Shown here: positions 9,824-18,365 of the stretch, one piece after another
Layout: each line of letters starts with the position of its first letter
Numbering within the stretch: position 1 is the stretch's first letter
Assembly: GCA_023443455.1 (NCBI GenBank)
Contig: JAEZUE010000068.1
Span: forward strand, 1-64,000
Reading direction: 5' to 3'
DNA length: 64,000 bases
DNA from: Verrucomicrobiota bacterium
GTDB taxonomy: Bacteria; Verrucomicrobiota; Verrucomicrobiia; Opitutales; Opitutaceae
Notes under the pieces: model-generated
Databases searched by the model: none
What the model saw: the letters and a program-made list of their open reading frames with translations, nothing else
What the model was told of the DNA's origin: nothing
Translations under genes and position numbers: made by a program

Positions 9824-11972
9824 ACCGCCGCTCACGGCCGACGAGCTCCACCGGGTGCGGTGGGGGCTGGGCGGGTTGTTGGCGCTGTGGAGCGCCTGGG
9901 GCGTGTTCTTTTTCGAGCTCGGCGGCGCTTTGCTGCTGCCGCCGCTGACGGTGGCCGTGGTGGCGGTGTTGCTGTGGCCGGCCCTGCCGGGTCGGTTGCC
10001 GGCGTGGGGTTGGCGGCTGGTCTTCCCTGGCCTGATCCTGTTTGTCGCGGCCGACTTCGTGCTCAAGGCGGAGCCGTTGGCCGCGTTGCTGCGCTTGAAC
10101 CTCCTGCTCATCGCGGTGCGTGCGGTCGGGTACCGGCGGCCGCGCGAGGACCTGCAGCTGGTCGTGTTGTGCCTGTTCCTCGTGGTCGTCTCGGGCGTGC
10201 TCACGGTGGCGATCGGCTTTCTCGTGCACATCCTCGTCTTCACCGGACTGGCGCTGACGTACCTGCTCGCGACCACGCTGAGTGCGGCGGGCGAACCGGA
10301 GAGCGGCGACTCGGAAGCCTGGATGCGGGCGCCCTGGGCGCGCCTGCTTGGCCGTTTGCGCCGCGTGATCGACTGGCGGGTCGTCGCGGCCTCCGGGGTG
10401 CTGTATTTCCTCGTGGTCGCAGTCGCCTCGCTGCTCTTCTTCGCGATGCCGCGGTTCCAGATCGAGAACTCGCTCGGTTTCCTGCAGCTCAAGGGCCGGA
10501 AGTCGCTCAGCGGCTTCTCGGACACGGTCAAGCTCGGCGACGTGACCGACATCGCCCAGGACACGACGACGGCGCTGCGGGCCGAGCTGAGCGATCCGAG
10601 GCAGGTGCCCGCGATGCCGTACTGGCGCATGGTCGCGCTCGACGAATACAGGGAGGGGAGCTTCCTCGCCAGCCGCGGCCTGCGGCAGCACGAGCGGCGC
10701 ACCGCCGAGCTGCGCGACTTCGAGGGTACGGGGCGCCAACGGCCGGGGGCGGCGAACTGGACTTTCTACTACGAGGCCGGCGTCAGCCGCTTCCTGCCGC
10801 TCACCGGCACGTTTGCGCGGATGCGTCTGCGCGATGCGCGGGCGCTGGTGGTCAACGAGCGGGCCGGCACGTTGGCGTTGCGCGACGAGCCGCAGACGAT
10901 GTTCGCCTACCGGGTCGAAGGGCTCGACCTGGGCGGGCAGCTCGCCGATGTGCTGTTGGCCGACGAGCTGCGGGCGGCGCCTCCGGCATCGGCCGATTTT
11001 CCGCGCACGCTGCTCGCGGTCCCGCCGGGGGCGGGCAACGCGGCGGTGCTCGACGGGATCCTCGCCGAGATCACCGGCGGCGAACGGCTCGGCTCGGCGG
11101 AATTCACCCGGCGTGCGGTCGACTGGCTCGACCGGCGGCATCGCTATTCGATGAAGTCGGCCATCCCCCCCGGGCCGGAAGACCTGCTCGTGCGCTGGGT
11201 GCGCAGCGAGGAGCCCGGACATTGCGAACTGTTCGCGGGCGGCTTCGCGCTGCTCGCGCGACGGGCGGGGTATCCGGTGCGCGTGGTCACCGGGTTCAAG
11301 GGCGGCACGTGGAACGCGTTCGAGCAGTACTTCATGGTGCGCAATTCCGATGCGCATGCCTGGTGCGAGCTGCTGCAGGAGGACGGCCGTTGGCTGCGCG
11401 TGGACCCGACTCCCGGTGCGCAGGTCGGCGACGCCGCGGCCGCGGTCGGTGAGGAGGCGCGCCTGGGGCTGGCGGCGGCGGTCGACCGCAGTTGGCTGGC
11501 TCGGCTCGATACGCTGCGCATGCTCTGGTACCGGCGGATCGTCAATTTCGACCGCGGCACCCAGGAAGAGATGGTGGATACGCTGAAGAGCGCGACCCGC
11601 CGGACCGGGCAGGCGCTGATCGCCAGGCTCGACGGTTGGGGCCGCCGGCTGCGCGACTGGTTGCTTCGCCCCTGGGATTTCGGCCGGTTGGCGGCCCACG
11701 CGCTTCCGGGGCTCGGTGGCGGTGCGCTGTTGTGGGCGGCGTGGCGCTGGCGGTACCTGTGGTGGCTGCGGTGGGTGCGACGGGGGCGGATCGATCCGGT
11801 GCGCCGCGAGGCGGGCCGGTGGTTGCGGCGTTTCGCCGGCCGGGCGATCGGTGCCGAGCGCGCGCCCGTGGTGGCCGAGCTCCAGCGACTCCGCTACGGC
11901 GCGGTGGCGGGACGCCCGGCGCCTTTGCGGGTGTTCCAGCGCGCGAAACGCGAGTGGCGTGCGCGGCGGTGA
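9786..11972 (+). CDS. Transglutaminase-like membrane protein, TgpA family (DUF3488)
   Basis: A 728-residue membrane protein, third in the MoxR operon. The N-terminal third has several hydrophobic helices (about residues 20-160 and 200-225). The periplasmic transglutaminase core has the expected triad: C480 in 'PGHCELFAGGFALLAR', H524 in 'DAHAWCELL' and D540 in 'WLRVDPTPG'. One more membrane helix ('LPGLGGGALLWAAWRW') lies near residue 640, followed by a cytoplasmic tail. TgpA of Pseudomonas is essential and periplasmic, but its substrate is not settled. The start is a GTG at 9786, inside the DUF58 gene (38-nt overlap). It converges on a PEP-CTERM gene, with a hairpin between. Confidence 0.9.
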   Translation: MRAWATTSRRASEPPLTADELHRVRWGLGGLLALWSAWGVFFFELGGALLLPPLTVAVVAVLLWPALPGRLPAWGWRLVFPGLILFVAADFVLKAEPLAALLRLNLLLIAVRAVGYRRPREDLQLVVLCLFLVVVSGVLTVAIGFLVHILVFTGLALTYLLATTLSAAGEPESGDSEAWMRAPWARLLGRLRRVIDWRVVAASGVLYFLVVAVASLLFFAMPRFQIENSLGFLQLKGRKSLSGFSDTVKLGDVTDIAQDTTTALRAELSDPRQVPAMPYWRMVALDEYREGSFLASRGLRQHERRTAELRDFEGTGRQRPGAANWTFYYEAGVSRFLPLTGTFARMRLRDARALVVNERAGTLALRDEPQTMFAYRVEGLDLGGQLADVLLADELRAAPPASADFPRTLLAVPPGAGNAAVLDGILAEITGGERLGSAEFTRRAVDWLDRRHRYSMKSAIPPGPEDLLVRWVRSEEPGHCELFAGGFALLARRAGYPVRVVTGFKGGTWNAFEQYFMVRNSDAHAWCELLQEDGRWLRVDPTPGAQVGDAAAAVGEEARLGLAAAVDRSWLARLDTLRMLWYRRIVNFDRGTQEEMVDTLKSATRRTGQALIARLDGWGRRLRDWLLRPWDFGRLAAHALPGLGGGALLWAAWRWRYLWWLRWVRRGRIDPVRREAGRWLRRFAGRAIGAERAPVVAELQRLRYGAVAGRPAPLRVFQRAKREWRARR

Positions 11973-12118
11973 GCGGTCGGCCGTTCTCGCTCGAAACGTG
12001 GCAGATCCGGGATGGTGCCGACCGCCACGGACCCCCGCCGACGATGCACTTGTTGGGTAGCGCATCACGCCGCTTGGCGCCGGAGGAGCGCGTGCCGGCT
12101 CGTTGGCTCCGGCAACAG

Positions 12119-12148
12119 GACGGCCGGCGCGGGCAGGCGCCGGCCGTC
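12119..12148. terminator. Perfect 12-bp hairpin between convergent genes
   Basis: A 12-bp perfect stem (12119-12130 with 12137-12148) and 6-nt loop lie between the convergent TgpA and PEP-CTERM genes. There is no T tract on either side, so it may be a Rho-assisted or mRNA-stabilising end rather than a classic terminator. Confidence 0.5.
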
Positions 12149-12172
12149 GACGAGGCCACGGTGGCGGCAGAA

Positions 12173-12958
12173 TCAGCCCCGTTTGAGATGAAGGCGGCGG
12201 CGGATCACCAGGCCGGCGAGCAGGGCGATCGCACCGATGCCGTAGGTGGCCGGCTCGGGCACCGCATTGGGTGCGGCGAACAGGCTGGTCCGGTAGTACT
12301 CGGTGTCGGCGAATGTGTCATACGCCCAGTTGTCCAGAGTCAGTGTGAAGTCGAAGGTGTAGAACCCGGCGCCGCCCTCCGAGGTGTTCTCGAAGAGGCC
12401 GCTCAGGCTGCCGCTCAGCGCGAGCGGTTCGCTGGACGACCAGTAGGTGCCCCAGATCGGGTCCCAGGTGGCCGGGGCGAGCCCCTCGGCGACCAGCGAG
12501 AGCCGGTAGTCGAGGAACGCGCCGGACTGGTTGCCCGCGGCGGCCGTGCCGTCCCAGAGGCGGCAGTCGGGCGCGCTGAGGGATCCGGCGAGTTCGAGGG
12601 TGAAGGTGGTGAATGAGGAGTCCCAATACGCCTTGATCGAGGGCGCGCCGATCTGCAGGGGAATCTGCACGAAGCCGATGGCCGAGTTGCTCGGGCTGGC
12701 GGGCGGGGTCCAGTTCGTGCCGAGGTGGTATTGGTCGGCGAGGAGCGGCGCGAAGCCCTTGATCAGGTCGAGGCGGAAATCCCGGTTGGCGGGGAGGGCG
12801 TGGGTGCCCACCGCATTGGTGGCGGCCTGGGCGTCGGCGAGGGTGGTGAATCGGCTGACCGACCCGGTGTAGCCGAACCGGTCGGTGAGGGTGGCGATCT
12901 GGGCGGAGGCGGCCAGCGTGAGCAGGCTCGCGGCGATTGCTGCGGTGACGTAACGCAT
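12173..12958 (-). CDS. PEP-CTERM sorting domain protein
   Basis: A 261-residue secreted protein. The N-terminal signal peptide is 'MRYVTAAIAASLLTLAASAQ'. The C-terminus is a PEP-CTERM sorting tail: 'VPEPATYG', a hydrophobic helix ('IGAIALLAGLVI') and a basic end ('RRRLHLKRG'). Such proteins are normally processed by an exosortase in organisms that make exopolysaccharide; no exosortase lies in this window. The central region is of unknown function. The ATG at 12958 is preferred because it gives a proper signal peptide, although the frame is open further upstream. Confidence 0.88.
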   Translation of the reverse strand: MRYVTAAIAASLLTLAASAQIATLTDRFGYTGSVSRFTTLADAQAATNAVGTHALPANRDFRLDLIKGFAPLLADQYHLGTNWTPPASPSNSAIGFVQIPLQIGAPSIKAYWDSSFTTFTLELAGSLSAPDCRLWDGTAAAGNQSGAFLDYRLSLVAEGLAPATWDPIWGTYWSSSEPLALSGSLSGLFENTSEGGAGFYTFDFTLTLDNWAYDTFADTEYYRTSLFAAPNAVPEPATYGIGAIALLAGLVIRRRLHLKRG

Positions 12959-13135
12959 GATTGGGCAGGATTGCGGTTTACGCGGGGGGCGGCCGGGCTT
13001 GTCGGCTGTGAGCGTATCACAACGACAGCGGTGCCGGTATCGGGGCTTCCCTGAAATCGGGGCTGCGGGGTGGGCTGCGGGGCGCTGGCGGCTTGCCTTG
13101 GCGAATAACGTAGCAAATCCGTGGTAAACGGAATC

Positions 13136-13161
13136 TTGCCAATGGCGGGGGCGATTATAAT
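13136..13161 (+). promoter_or_regulatory. Candidate promoter giving a near-leaderless mRNA
   Basis: A perfect TATAAT lies at 13156-13161, only 10 nt before the ATG at 13172. Transcription from it would start within a few bases of the start codon. A TTGCCA at 13136-13141 resembles a -35 box, but the spacer is only 14 bp, which weakens the call. Confidence 0.5.
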
Positions 13162-13171
13162 CTCCGGCCCG

Positions 13172-13669
13172 ATGCACTCGCACGAAATCTTCAAGCACAT
13201 CCTCAAGAAGGTCAGCGCGAAGCAAGTCGCCGGCGAACTCGGCCTGTCGTTGTCGCTCGTCTACAAATGGGCCGAGCCGCCGAAGGAGGGCAGTGGGGCC
13301 GCCAATCCCCTCGATCGTATCGATTCGATCATCAAGCTCACCGGCGAGACCAGTCTGGCCCAGTGGGTGTGCGAGCGGGCCGGCGGTTTCTTCATCCGCA
13401 ACCCGGAACCGAAGGCGCATCCCTACGAACTCATCCCGGCGACCAACAACATTGTGCAGGAATTCGCCGACCTGCTCGGCGTGATCTCCACGGCCGTGGC
13501 CGACGGAAAGATCACGCCCGACGAGACCGAGCGCATCCGCAACCGCTGGGAGCAGCTCAAGTCGGTGACGGAGGGCTTCGTCCGCGCCGCCGAAGAGGGC
13601 AAGCTTCCCCCGGTGGCCTCCGCCGGCGCGCTGGGCAAGCCGGGCGCGGGCATCGTCGCCAAAACTTGA
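13172..13669 (+). CDS. Phage CII-like (CP76 family) regulatory protein
   Basis: A 165-residue soluble DNA-binding protein. The N-terminus ('IFKHILKKVSAKQVAGELG' then 'LSLVYKWAEPP') is a helix-turn-helix like those of phage CII or Phage_CP76 regulators. The remainder ('DRIDSIIKLTGETSLAQWVC', 'NNIVQEFADLLGVISTAVAD') matches the rest of that family and ends in a helical tail. No phage genes are nearby, and the gene has its own promoter-like TATAAT and its own terminator. It therefore looks like a domesticated, stand-alone regulator. The ATG at 13172 is chosen from the position of the TATAAT and the start of the helix-turn-helix. Its targets are unknown. Confidence 0.75.
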   Translation: MHSHEIFKHILKKVSAKQVAGELGLSLSLVYKWAEPPKEGSGAANPLDRIDSIIKLTGETSLAQWVCERAGGFFIRNPEPKAHPYELIPATNNIVQEFADLLGVISTAVADGKITPDETERIRNRWEQLKSVTEGFVRAAEEGKLPPVASAGALGKPGAGIVAKT

Positions 13670-13697
13670 GGTCGGTTGCCACTCCGCCTGCACCGGA

Positions 13698-13724
13698 AGC
13701 CGCGTTGTTGGACGCGGCTTTTTT
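13698..13724 (+). terminator. Rho-independent terminator
   Basis: A 7-bp GC-rich stem (13698-13704 with 13713-13719), 8-nt loop and a run of six T (13719-13724) lie 29 nt after the CII-like gene. A second perfect 9-bp hairpin without T tract follows at 13744-13767 and may serve the convergent xylanase gene. Confidence 0.88.
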
Positions 13725-13835
13725 CATGCGCGGTCGCGGCGCCGGATGCGGGGCCCGGCCCGCATCCCACGGACATCGGCCGTTGTCGGCGGAGGTCGCA
13801 TCCGGCCACGGGGGCGGTGGTCCGGCGGTCGACGA

Positions 13836-15005
13836 CTACTCCGAGGTCACCCCGTTTTCGTTCGCAAGAACCGCGTGGATGGCCGCGACGGCCGGTTTGG
13901 CCCGACCTTCGCGGTCGAAGAGCAAGGGGTGGTCGGCGCGGCCGCGAATCGGCCAGCCGTTCAGCCACGACATGCCGTCGTGCACGCCCCAGATGGTCAC
14001 TCGTTCGATCTTGTCGCGATGGCGCGCGAAGATGGCGAAGCAGGCCGCGTAGCGTTCGGCCAGGGTCTGCTGCATCTCTGCGGTGAGGCCGGCCCGGTAC
14101 GGATCGAGCTCGGGGGCCGCGGCGAAGACCTTCGAGATCTCGGCGCCGAAATAGTCCGCGGGGCGCGGCAGCACGGTGATGTCGAGCTCGGTGAAGTGGA
14201 CCTTGAAGCCCGCGTCGGCGAGGTCGACGATCGACTGCTCGAGCTCGGGGAGCGTCGGCCAGTCGAGGCCGAAATGTCCCTGCGAGCCCACACCGTCGAT
14301 ACGCAGACCGCGGGCGCGGATCGCCCGCACCAGGCGGATGATGCCGGCGCGCTTCACGGGGTTCTCGACGGAGTAGTCGTTGTAGTAGAGCTCGGCGTCG
14401 GGGTCCGCCTCGTGGGCGGCCTCGAACGCCGCGAAGATGCCCTCCTCGCCGAGGATGCGGTACCACGGCTTGTCGGTGCGCAACTGGCCGTCCTCGTCAC
14501 GGATGGCCTCGTTGACGACGTCCCAGCCGTGGATCTTGCCGCGGTAGCGGCCGACCACGGTGCGGATGTGTTCGCGCAGCCGGCGCAGCAGCTCGTCGCG
14601 GGAGACCTCGGAGCCGTCGGCATTTTCGAACACCCAACGCGGGGTCTGCGAATGCCACATGAGGGTGTGGCCGACAACTTGGATACCGCGTTTGCGGCCG
14701 AACTCGACGAGTTCGTCGGCGAGGTCGAACTCGAAGCGGCCGGGCCGGGGCTGGAGGTGTTGCCACTTCATCGCGTTTTCCGGGGTGAGGGAGTCGAAGT
14801 GCCGCTCGACCAGCGCCACGCCCATCCGGTCCTCGCCCCGGATCTGCGCGGCGTTGACCGCCGTGCCGATGCGGAACGCGCCGCGGGTGGCTTCGCGCAA
14901 GGGGGGCGCCGCTTCGGGCGGGGAGGCGGAGTCGGGGGTGGTGCAGCCGGCGAGCGCGAGCAGCACGGCGGAGAGAAGCAGTCGGGTCGGGGTGGGGATG
15001 TGCAT
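13836..15005 (-). CDS. Endo-1,4-beta-xylanase, GH10, lipoprotein
   Basis: A glycoside hydrolase family 10 enzyme that would cut xylan backbones. The 389-residue protein begins with a lipoprotein signal ('LLLSAVLLALAGC'), so it is probably membrane-anchored. The GH10 barrel follows from about residue 40. The acid/base Glu is E166 in 'WDVVNEAI', the nucleophile is E273 in 'HFTELDI', and 'HTLMWHSQTP' and 'YNDYS' are also family hallmarks. The length and domain arrangement are normal for a single-domain GH10. Together with the GH127 and DUF4038 genes close by, it supports a plant-polysaccharide lifestyle. It is convergent with the CII-like gene. Confidence 0.95.
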   Translation of the reverse strand: MHIPTPTRLLLSAVLLALAGCTTPDSASPPEAAPPLREATRGAFRIGTAVNAAQIRGEDRMGVALVERHFDSLTPENAMKWQHLQPRPGRFEFDLADELVEFGRKRGIQVVGHTLMWHSQTPRWVFENADGSEVSRDELLRRLREHIRTVVGRYRGKIHGWDVVNEAIRDEDGQLRTDKPWYRILGEEGIFAAFEAAHEADPDAELYYNDYSVENPVKRAGIIRLVRAIRARGLRIDGVGSQGHFGLDWPTLPELEQSIVDLADAGFKVHFTELDITVLPRPADYFGAEISKVFAAAPELDPYRAGLTAEMQQTLAERYAACFAIFARHRDKIERVTIWGVHDGMSWLNGWPIRGRADHPLLFDREGRAKPAVAAIHAVLANENGVTSE

Positions 15006-15137
15006 GCGCGGGCAATCGAGCGGGATTGTCCGGCCGGCGCCAACGGCACGCCGTGCAAACTATTGCCTTGGTCCCGGCCCGCGAGGCCGGGGCGGGTCTT
15101 GTCATCCGCCGGCCGCTTGCTCCAACCTCGCCGCTTC

Positions 15138-16127
15138 ATGGAGATCCGGAAACACAGTTGGCGAATCGAGCACGCCCACGACGGCGTGCGGCTCGACCAT
15201 TTCCTCGCGAACGCGCTGCCGCTCGCGCTGCAGCGTGAGGTGAGCCGGGCGCAGATCCGCCGACTGATCATGGCCGGCGCGGTGGCCCGCAACGGCCGGC
15301 GCGAACGCATCGCCTCCTACGTGTTGCGGGCGGGCATGCGCGTCGACGCGGTGGTCGATGTCGCCCGCCTCGACACGGGTGGCGCCACCGGCCTGCGCCG
15401 CCCGATCACCAAGGAGTTCGCGTGGACACCCGAGCGGGTGCTCTTCGAGGACCGCTGGCTCATCGTCGTCGACAAGCCGGCCGGGCTGCCCACCCAGCCC
15501 ACGCTCGACCCGGCGCGCGCGAGCGTCTTCGGCACGTTGCAGGAGTATTTGCGCCAACGCGACGGTGCCGATGCCTACCTGGGCCTCCATCACCGCCTCG
15601 ATCGCGACACCTCCGGCGTGCTGCTCTTCACCAAGGACAAGCAGGCCAACGCCGGCGTCACCGAACTCTTCGCCGGCCGCGGCGTGGCGAAGACCTACTT
15701 CGCGCTCGCGATGGCCGGGGCCGCGCCGGCCCCCGACACGTGGGAAGTCTCCAACCACCTCGGCATCGTCGACCGCGTGGGCAAGTCGAACCGCTTCGGC
15801 GCGGTGCGCAGCGGCGGCGATCCGGCGCAGACCGGCTTCCTCGTATGGGAGCGCCTCGCGGGCGCGGTGCTCGTCGAGGCGAAGCCGCACACCGGGCGCA
15901 CGCACCAGATCCGCGTGCACCTGGCCGAGGGCGGGCATCCGATCTTCGGAGACACGCTCTACGGCGGCGCGGCCGAGTGGCGGCCGGCCCGGGGCGCGCC
16001 GGTACCGATCCCGCGGGTGATGCTGCACGCCGCGCAGCTCGCCTTCACGCATCCGCTCACCGGCGAACCGCTCAAGGTTCGGGCCCAGCTTCCGGCCGAT
16101 TTCGCCGACTGTCTGGCGCGGCGGTGA
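15138..16127 (+). CDS. RluA family pseudouridine synthase
   Basis: A 329-residue enzyme that isomerises uridine to pseudouridine in rRNA or tRNA. It has an N-terminal S4-like RNA-binding domain (about residues 1-75; 'LDHFLANALPLALQREVSRA') and a catalytic domain with 'HRLDRDTSGVLLFTKD', whose Asp is the catalytic residue. 'KPHTGRTHQIRVHLAEGGHP' is the other family block. Which site it modifies (RluC, RluD or another) cannot be told. The frame is open far upstream across the xylanase complement, but family similarity starts at the ATG at 15138. Confidence 0.93.
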   Translation: MEIRKHSWRIEHAHDGVRLDHFLANALPLALQREVSRAQIRRLIMAGAVARNGRRERIASYVLRAGMRVDAVVDVARLDTGGATGLRRPITKEFAWTPERVLFEDRWLIVVDKPAGLPTQPTLDPARASVFGTLQEYLRQRDGADAYLGLHHRLDRDTSGVLLFTKDKQANAGVTELFAGRGVAKTYFALAMAGAAPAPDTWEVSNHLGIVDRVGKSNRFGAVRSGGDPAQTGFLVWERLAGAVLVEAKPHTGRTHQIRVHLAEGGHPIFGDTLYGGAAEWRPARGAPVPIPRVMLHAAQLAFTHPLTGEPLKVRAQLPADFADCLARR

Positions 16128-16248
16128 GGGGGGCCGGTGCGACCGGTGCAGCCCGGCCCGCAGGCGGCGTCGACCACGTGTCAACGGGGTGAACAACGCC
16201 GCTGCTGCAATCCCGCGCCGGGGCACCGACGCTCGGCCTTCGATCACC

Positions 16249-17880
16249 ATGGATACCTTGCCCCGGTTGTTGCTGTTTTGTCTCGGCCTGTTTGCCGCCG
16301 CGATTGCCCCCCGGACGCTTCGGGCCGACCCGCCGTCGCAGGTCGAGCAATGGGGCATCTTCGAGCTCGCGCTCGCGGGACCGGCCATCGGCAACCCGTA
16401 CCTCGAGGTCGCCGTGGATGCGGAGTTCTGCGATGGAACGCGCACCGTGTCGGTCGCCGGTTTCTACGATGGCGACGGCGTCTATCGCGTGCGCTTCATG
16501 CCCGAATCGGTGGGCGAGTGGAGCTACCGGACTTCGAGCACGGCGCCCGAACTGAGCGGGCGCCGTGGTGTGTTCACGGTCACCCCCGCACAGGCGGGAA
16601 ACCACGGACCGGTGCGGGTCGCGAACACGTTCCATTTTGCCTATGCCGACGGAGTGCCGTTCCGGCAGATCGGCACCACCTGCTATTCCTGGACCCATCG
16701 TCCCGAGTGGCTCGAGGAGCAGACGCTGCGCACGCTCGCCGCCGCGCCCTTCAACAAGCTGCGCATGTGCGTGCTGCCGCAGAGCCACGGCGCGCAAACG
16801 ATGCCGCCGCCGCGGTTTCCGTTCGGCGGCGAGCCCTCGGCGCCCGACTACACGCGTTTCAATCCGGAGTTCTTCCGTCATCTCGAGCGCCGGGTCGGTC
16901 AGCTCCGCGACCTCGGCATCGAGTGCGACCTCATCCTGTTCCATCCCTACGGGAACCCCGATTGGCGGCTCACCCATCTGCCTGCGGAGGTCGAGGCGCG
17001 TTATCTGCGCCATGTCGTCGCCCGCCTCGCCGCCTACCGCAACATCTGGTGGTCGCTCGCCAACGAATACGACTTCATCCGCACCAAGACCGAGGCGGAA
17101 TGGGACGCCAACTTCCGCACGGTGCAGGCCGCCGATCCCCACGGGCACCTGCGCTCGATCCACAACGGCAAGCGCATCTACGACCACAACCGCCCGTGGG
17201 TCACCCATGCGAGCATCCAGAACGGCTCCGCGGTGGTCGACCCGGGCCGGGCGGTGCTCTACCGCGACGTCTACCGCAAGCCGATCGTGTACGATGAGGT
17301 CGAGTACGAGGGGCGCGGCGACCGCCGTTGGGCGCAGCTCGACGGTCGCGAGCTCGTGCACCGTTTCTGGGCCGGTACCGTGGCCGGCACGTACGTGGGC
17401 CACAGCGAGTATCTGCCCGCACCGGGCGACTCCGGCGAGCTGGTCTGGCTCGGGCAGGGTGGGGTGTTGAAGGGCGAGAGCCCCGCCCGTCTGGAGTTCC
17501 TGGGGCAAATCCTCGCCGACGCCCCCGCCACCGGCATCGAGCCTGCCGACAAATGGTGGACGCCCAACGTCGGCGGCCGCCCCGGCGAGTACTACCTCGT
17601 CTATTTCGGCCACTCCGCGCCGAGCGAATGGGCGTTTTCGCTGCCCCGCCCCGCCCTCGCCGACGGCATGCAGTTCACCGTCGAGATTCTCGATACCTGG
17701 GCGATGACGGCGACTCCCGTGCCCGGCATCTTCACCGTGAAGCAGTTCGACCGGTACCGTTTCGCCGACGCCGCCGGCCGCTCGATCGCGCTGCCCGGCC
17801 AGCCCGGCATGGCGCTGCGGATCCGGCGCGTGGGTGGTGCTGCGACCGGGGAGAATCCCGAGTCGCCCGCCGGCGACTGA
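16249..17880 (+). CDS. Secreted glycosidase-like protein, DUF5060/DUF4038/DUF5605
   Basis: A secreted 543-residue protein. The signal peptide is 'MDTLPRLLLFCLGLFAAAIA'. An N-terminal beta domain like DUF5060 ('VEQWGIFELALAGPAIGNPY', 'RVRFMPESVGEWSYRTSS') is followed by a TIM-barrel like DUF4038 with 'FNKLRMCVLPQ', 'LILFHPYGNPDW' and 'NIWWSLANEYDF', where the Glu is a plausible acid/base. A C-terminal DUF5605-like beta domain closes the protein. Characterised relatives of this fold act on plant or algal polysaccharides, but the substrate here is unknown. The start at ATG 16249 gives the signal peptide; an in-frame ATG-less extension to 16189 is unlikely. It lies 121 nt after the pseudouridine synthase gene. 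Confidence 0.85.
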   Translation: MDTLPRLLLFCLGLFAAAIAPRTLRADPPSQVEQWGIFELALAGPAIGNPYLEVAVDAEFCDGTRTVSVAGFYDGDGVYRVRFMPESVGEWSYRTSSTAPELSGRRGVFTVTPAQAGNHGPVRVANTFHFAYADGVPFRQIGTTCYSWTHRPEWLEEQTLRTLAAAPFNKLRMCVLPQSHGAQTMPPPRFPFGGEPSAPDYTRFNPEFFRHLERRVGQLRDLGIECDLILFHPYGNPDWRLTHLPAEVEARYLRHVVARLAAYRNIWWSLANEYDFIRTKTEAEWDANFRTVQAADPHGHLRSIHNGKRIYDHNRPWVTHASIQNGSAVVDPGRAVLYRDVYRKPIVYDEVEYEGRGDRRWAQLDGRELVHRFWAGTVAGTYVGHSEYLPAPGDSGELVWLGQGGVLKGESPARLEFLGQILADAPATGIEPADKWWTPNVGGRPGEYYLVYFGHSAPSEWAFSLPRPALADGMQFTVEILDTWAMTATPVPGIFTVKQFDRYRFADAAGRSIALPGQPGMALRIRRVGGAATGENPESPAGD

Positions 17881-18036
17881 CGGGGGGCGGCCCCCGGGGC
17901 CGGAGAGGGGGAGGGGCGCGCCGGCCGCCGTTCGCCGCTGTAGTTTTAGGGCGGTGACCCGCGATCGTGGCCGGCTGGTCGGCAGACGAATCCGCCCTTC
18001 GCCGGGCCTCGAACTCGTCGGGCCATCTCACCGAAG

Positions 18037-18111
18037 TGGTGCCCCCACCGGGAATCGAACCCAGATCAACGGTTTAGGAAACCGCTGTTCTATCCATTGA
18101 ACTATGGGGAC
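18037..18111 (-). tRNA. tRNA-Arg (CCT)
   Basis: All four arms fold on the minus strand: 7-bp acceptor (GTCCCCA with TGGGGGC), D arm, an anticodon stem with loop TTCCTAA (anticodon CCT) and T arm with TTCGATT. The CCA end appears to be encoded (18037-18039). It reads AGG codons. The flanking gaps 17881-18036 and 18112-18365 hold GC-rich hairpins but no further genes that I can see. Confidence 0.95.
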
Positions 18112-18365
18112 GTGGCCGAGGCGAGGGACCGTGGCGAATCTCGCGGGCGGCTTCAAGCGCGGAGACGGCGCGGCGCCACGGGGATTTCCCCCGCGCGGCC
18201 GGAGCGCAACCGAAGCGGCTGGCAGCCACGGGCACGCGCTCCAACGCGTGCGCCCTAACGGTAAAGTGGCTTCGGCGGAAAACGGGTTGCCTCGGCAAAT
18301 CGCGCGGGGGCAAGGTGCCCGCGCGCCGCGACCGCGGCGCCCGGAAACCCTCGTAGACTCGGATC

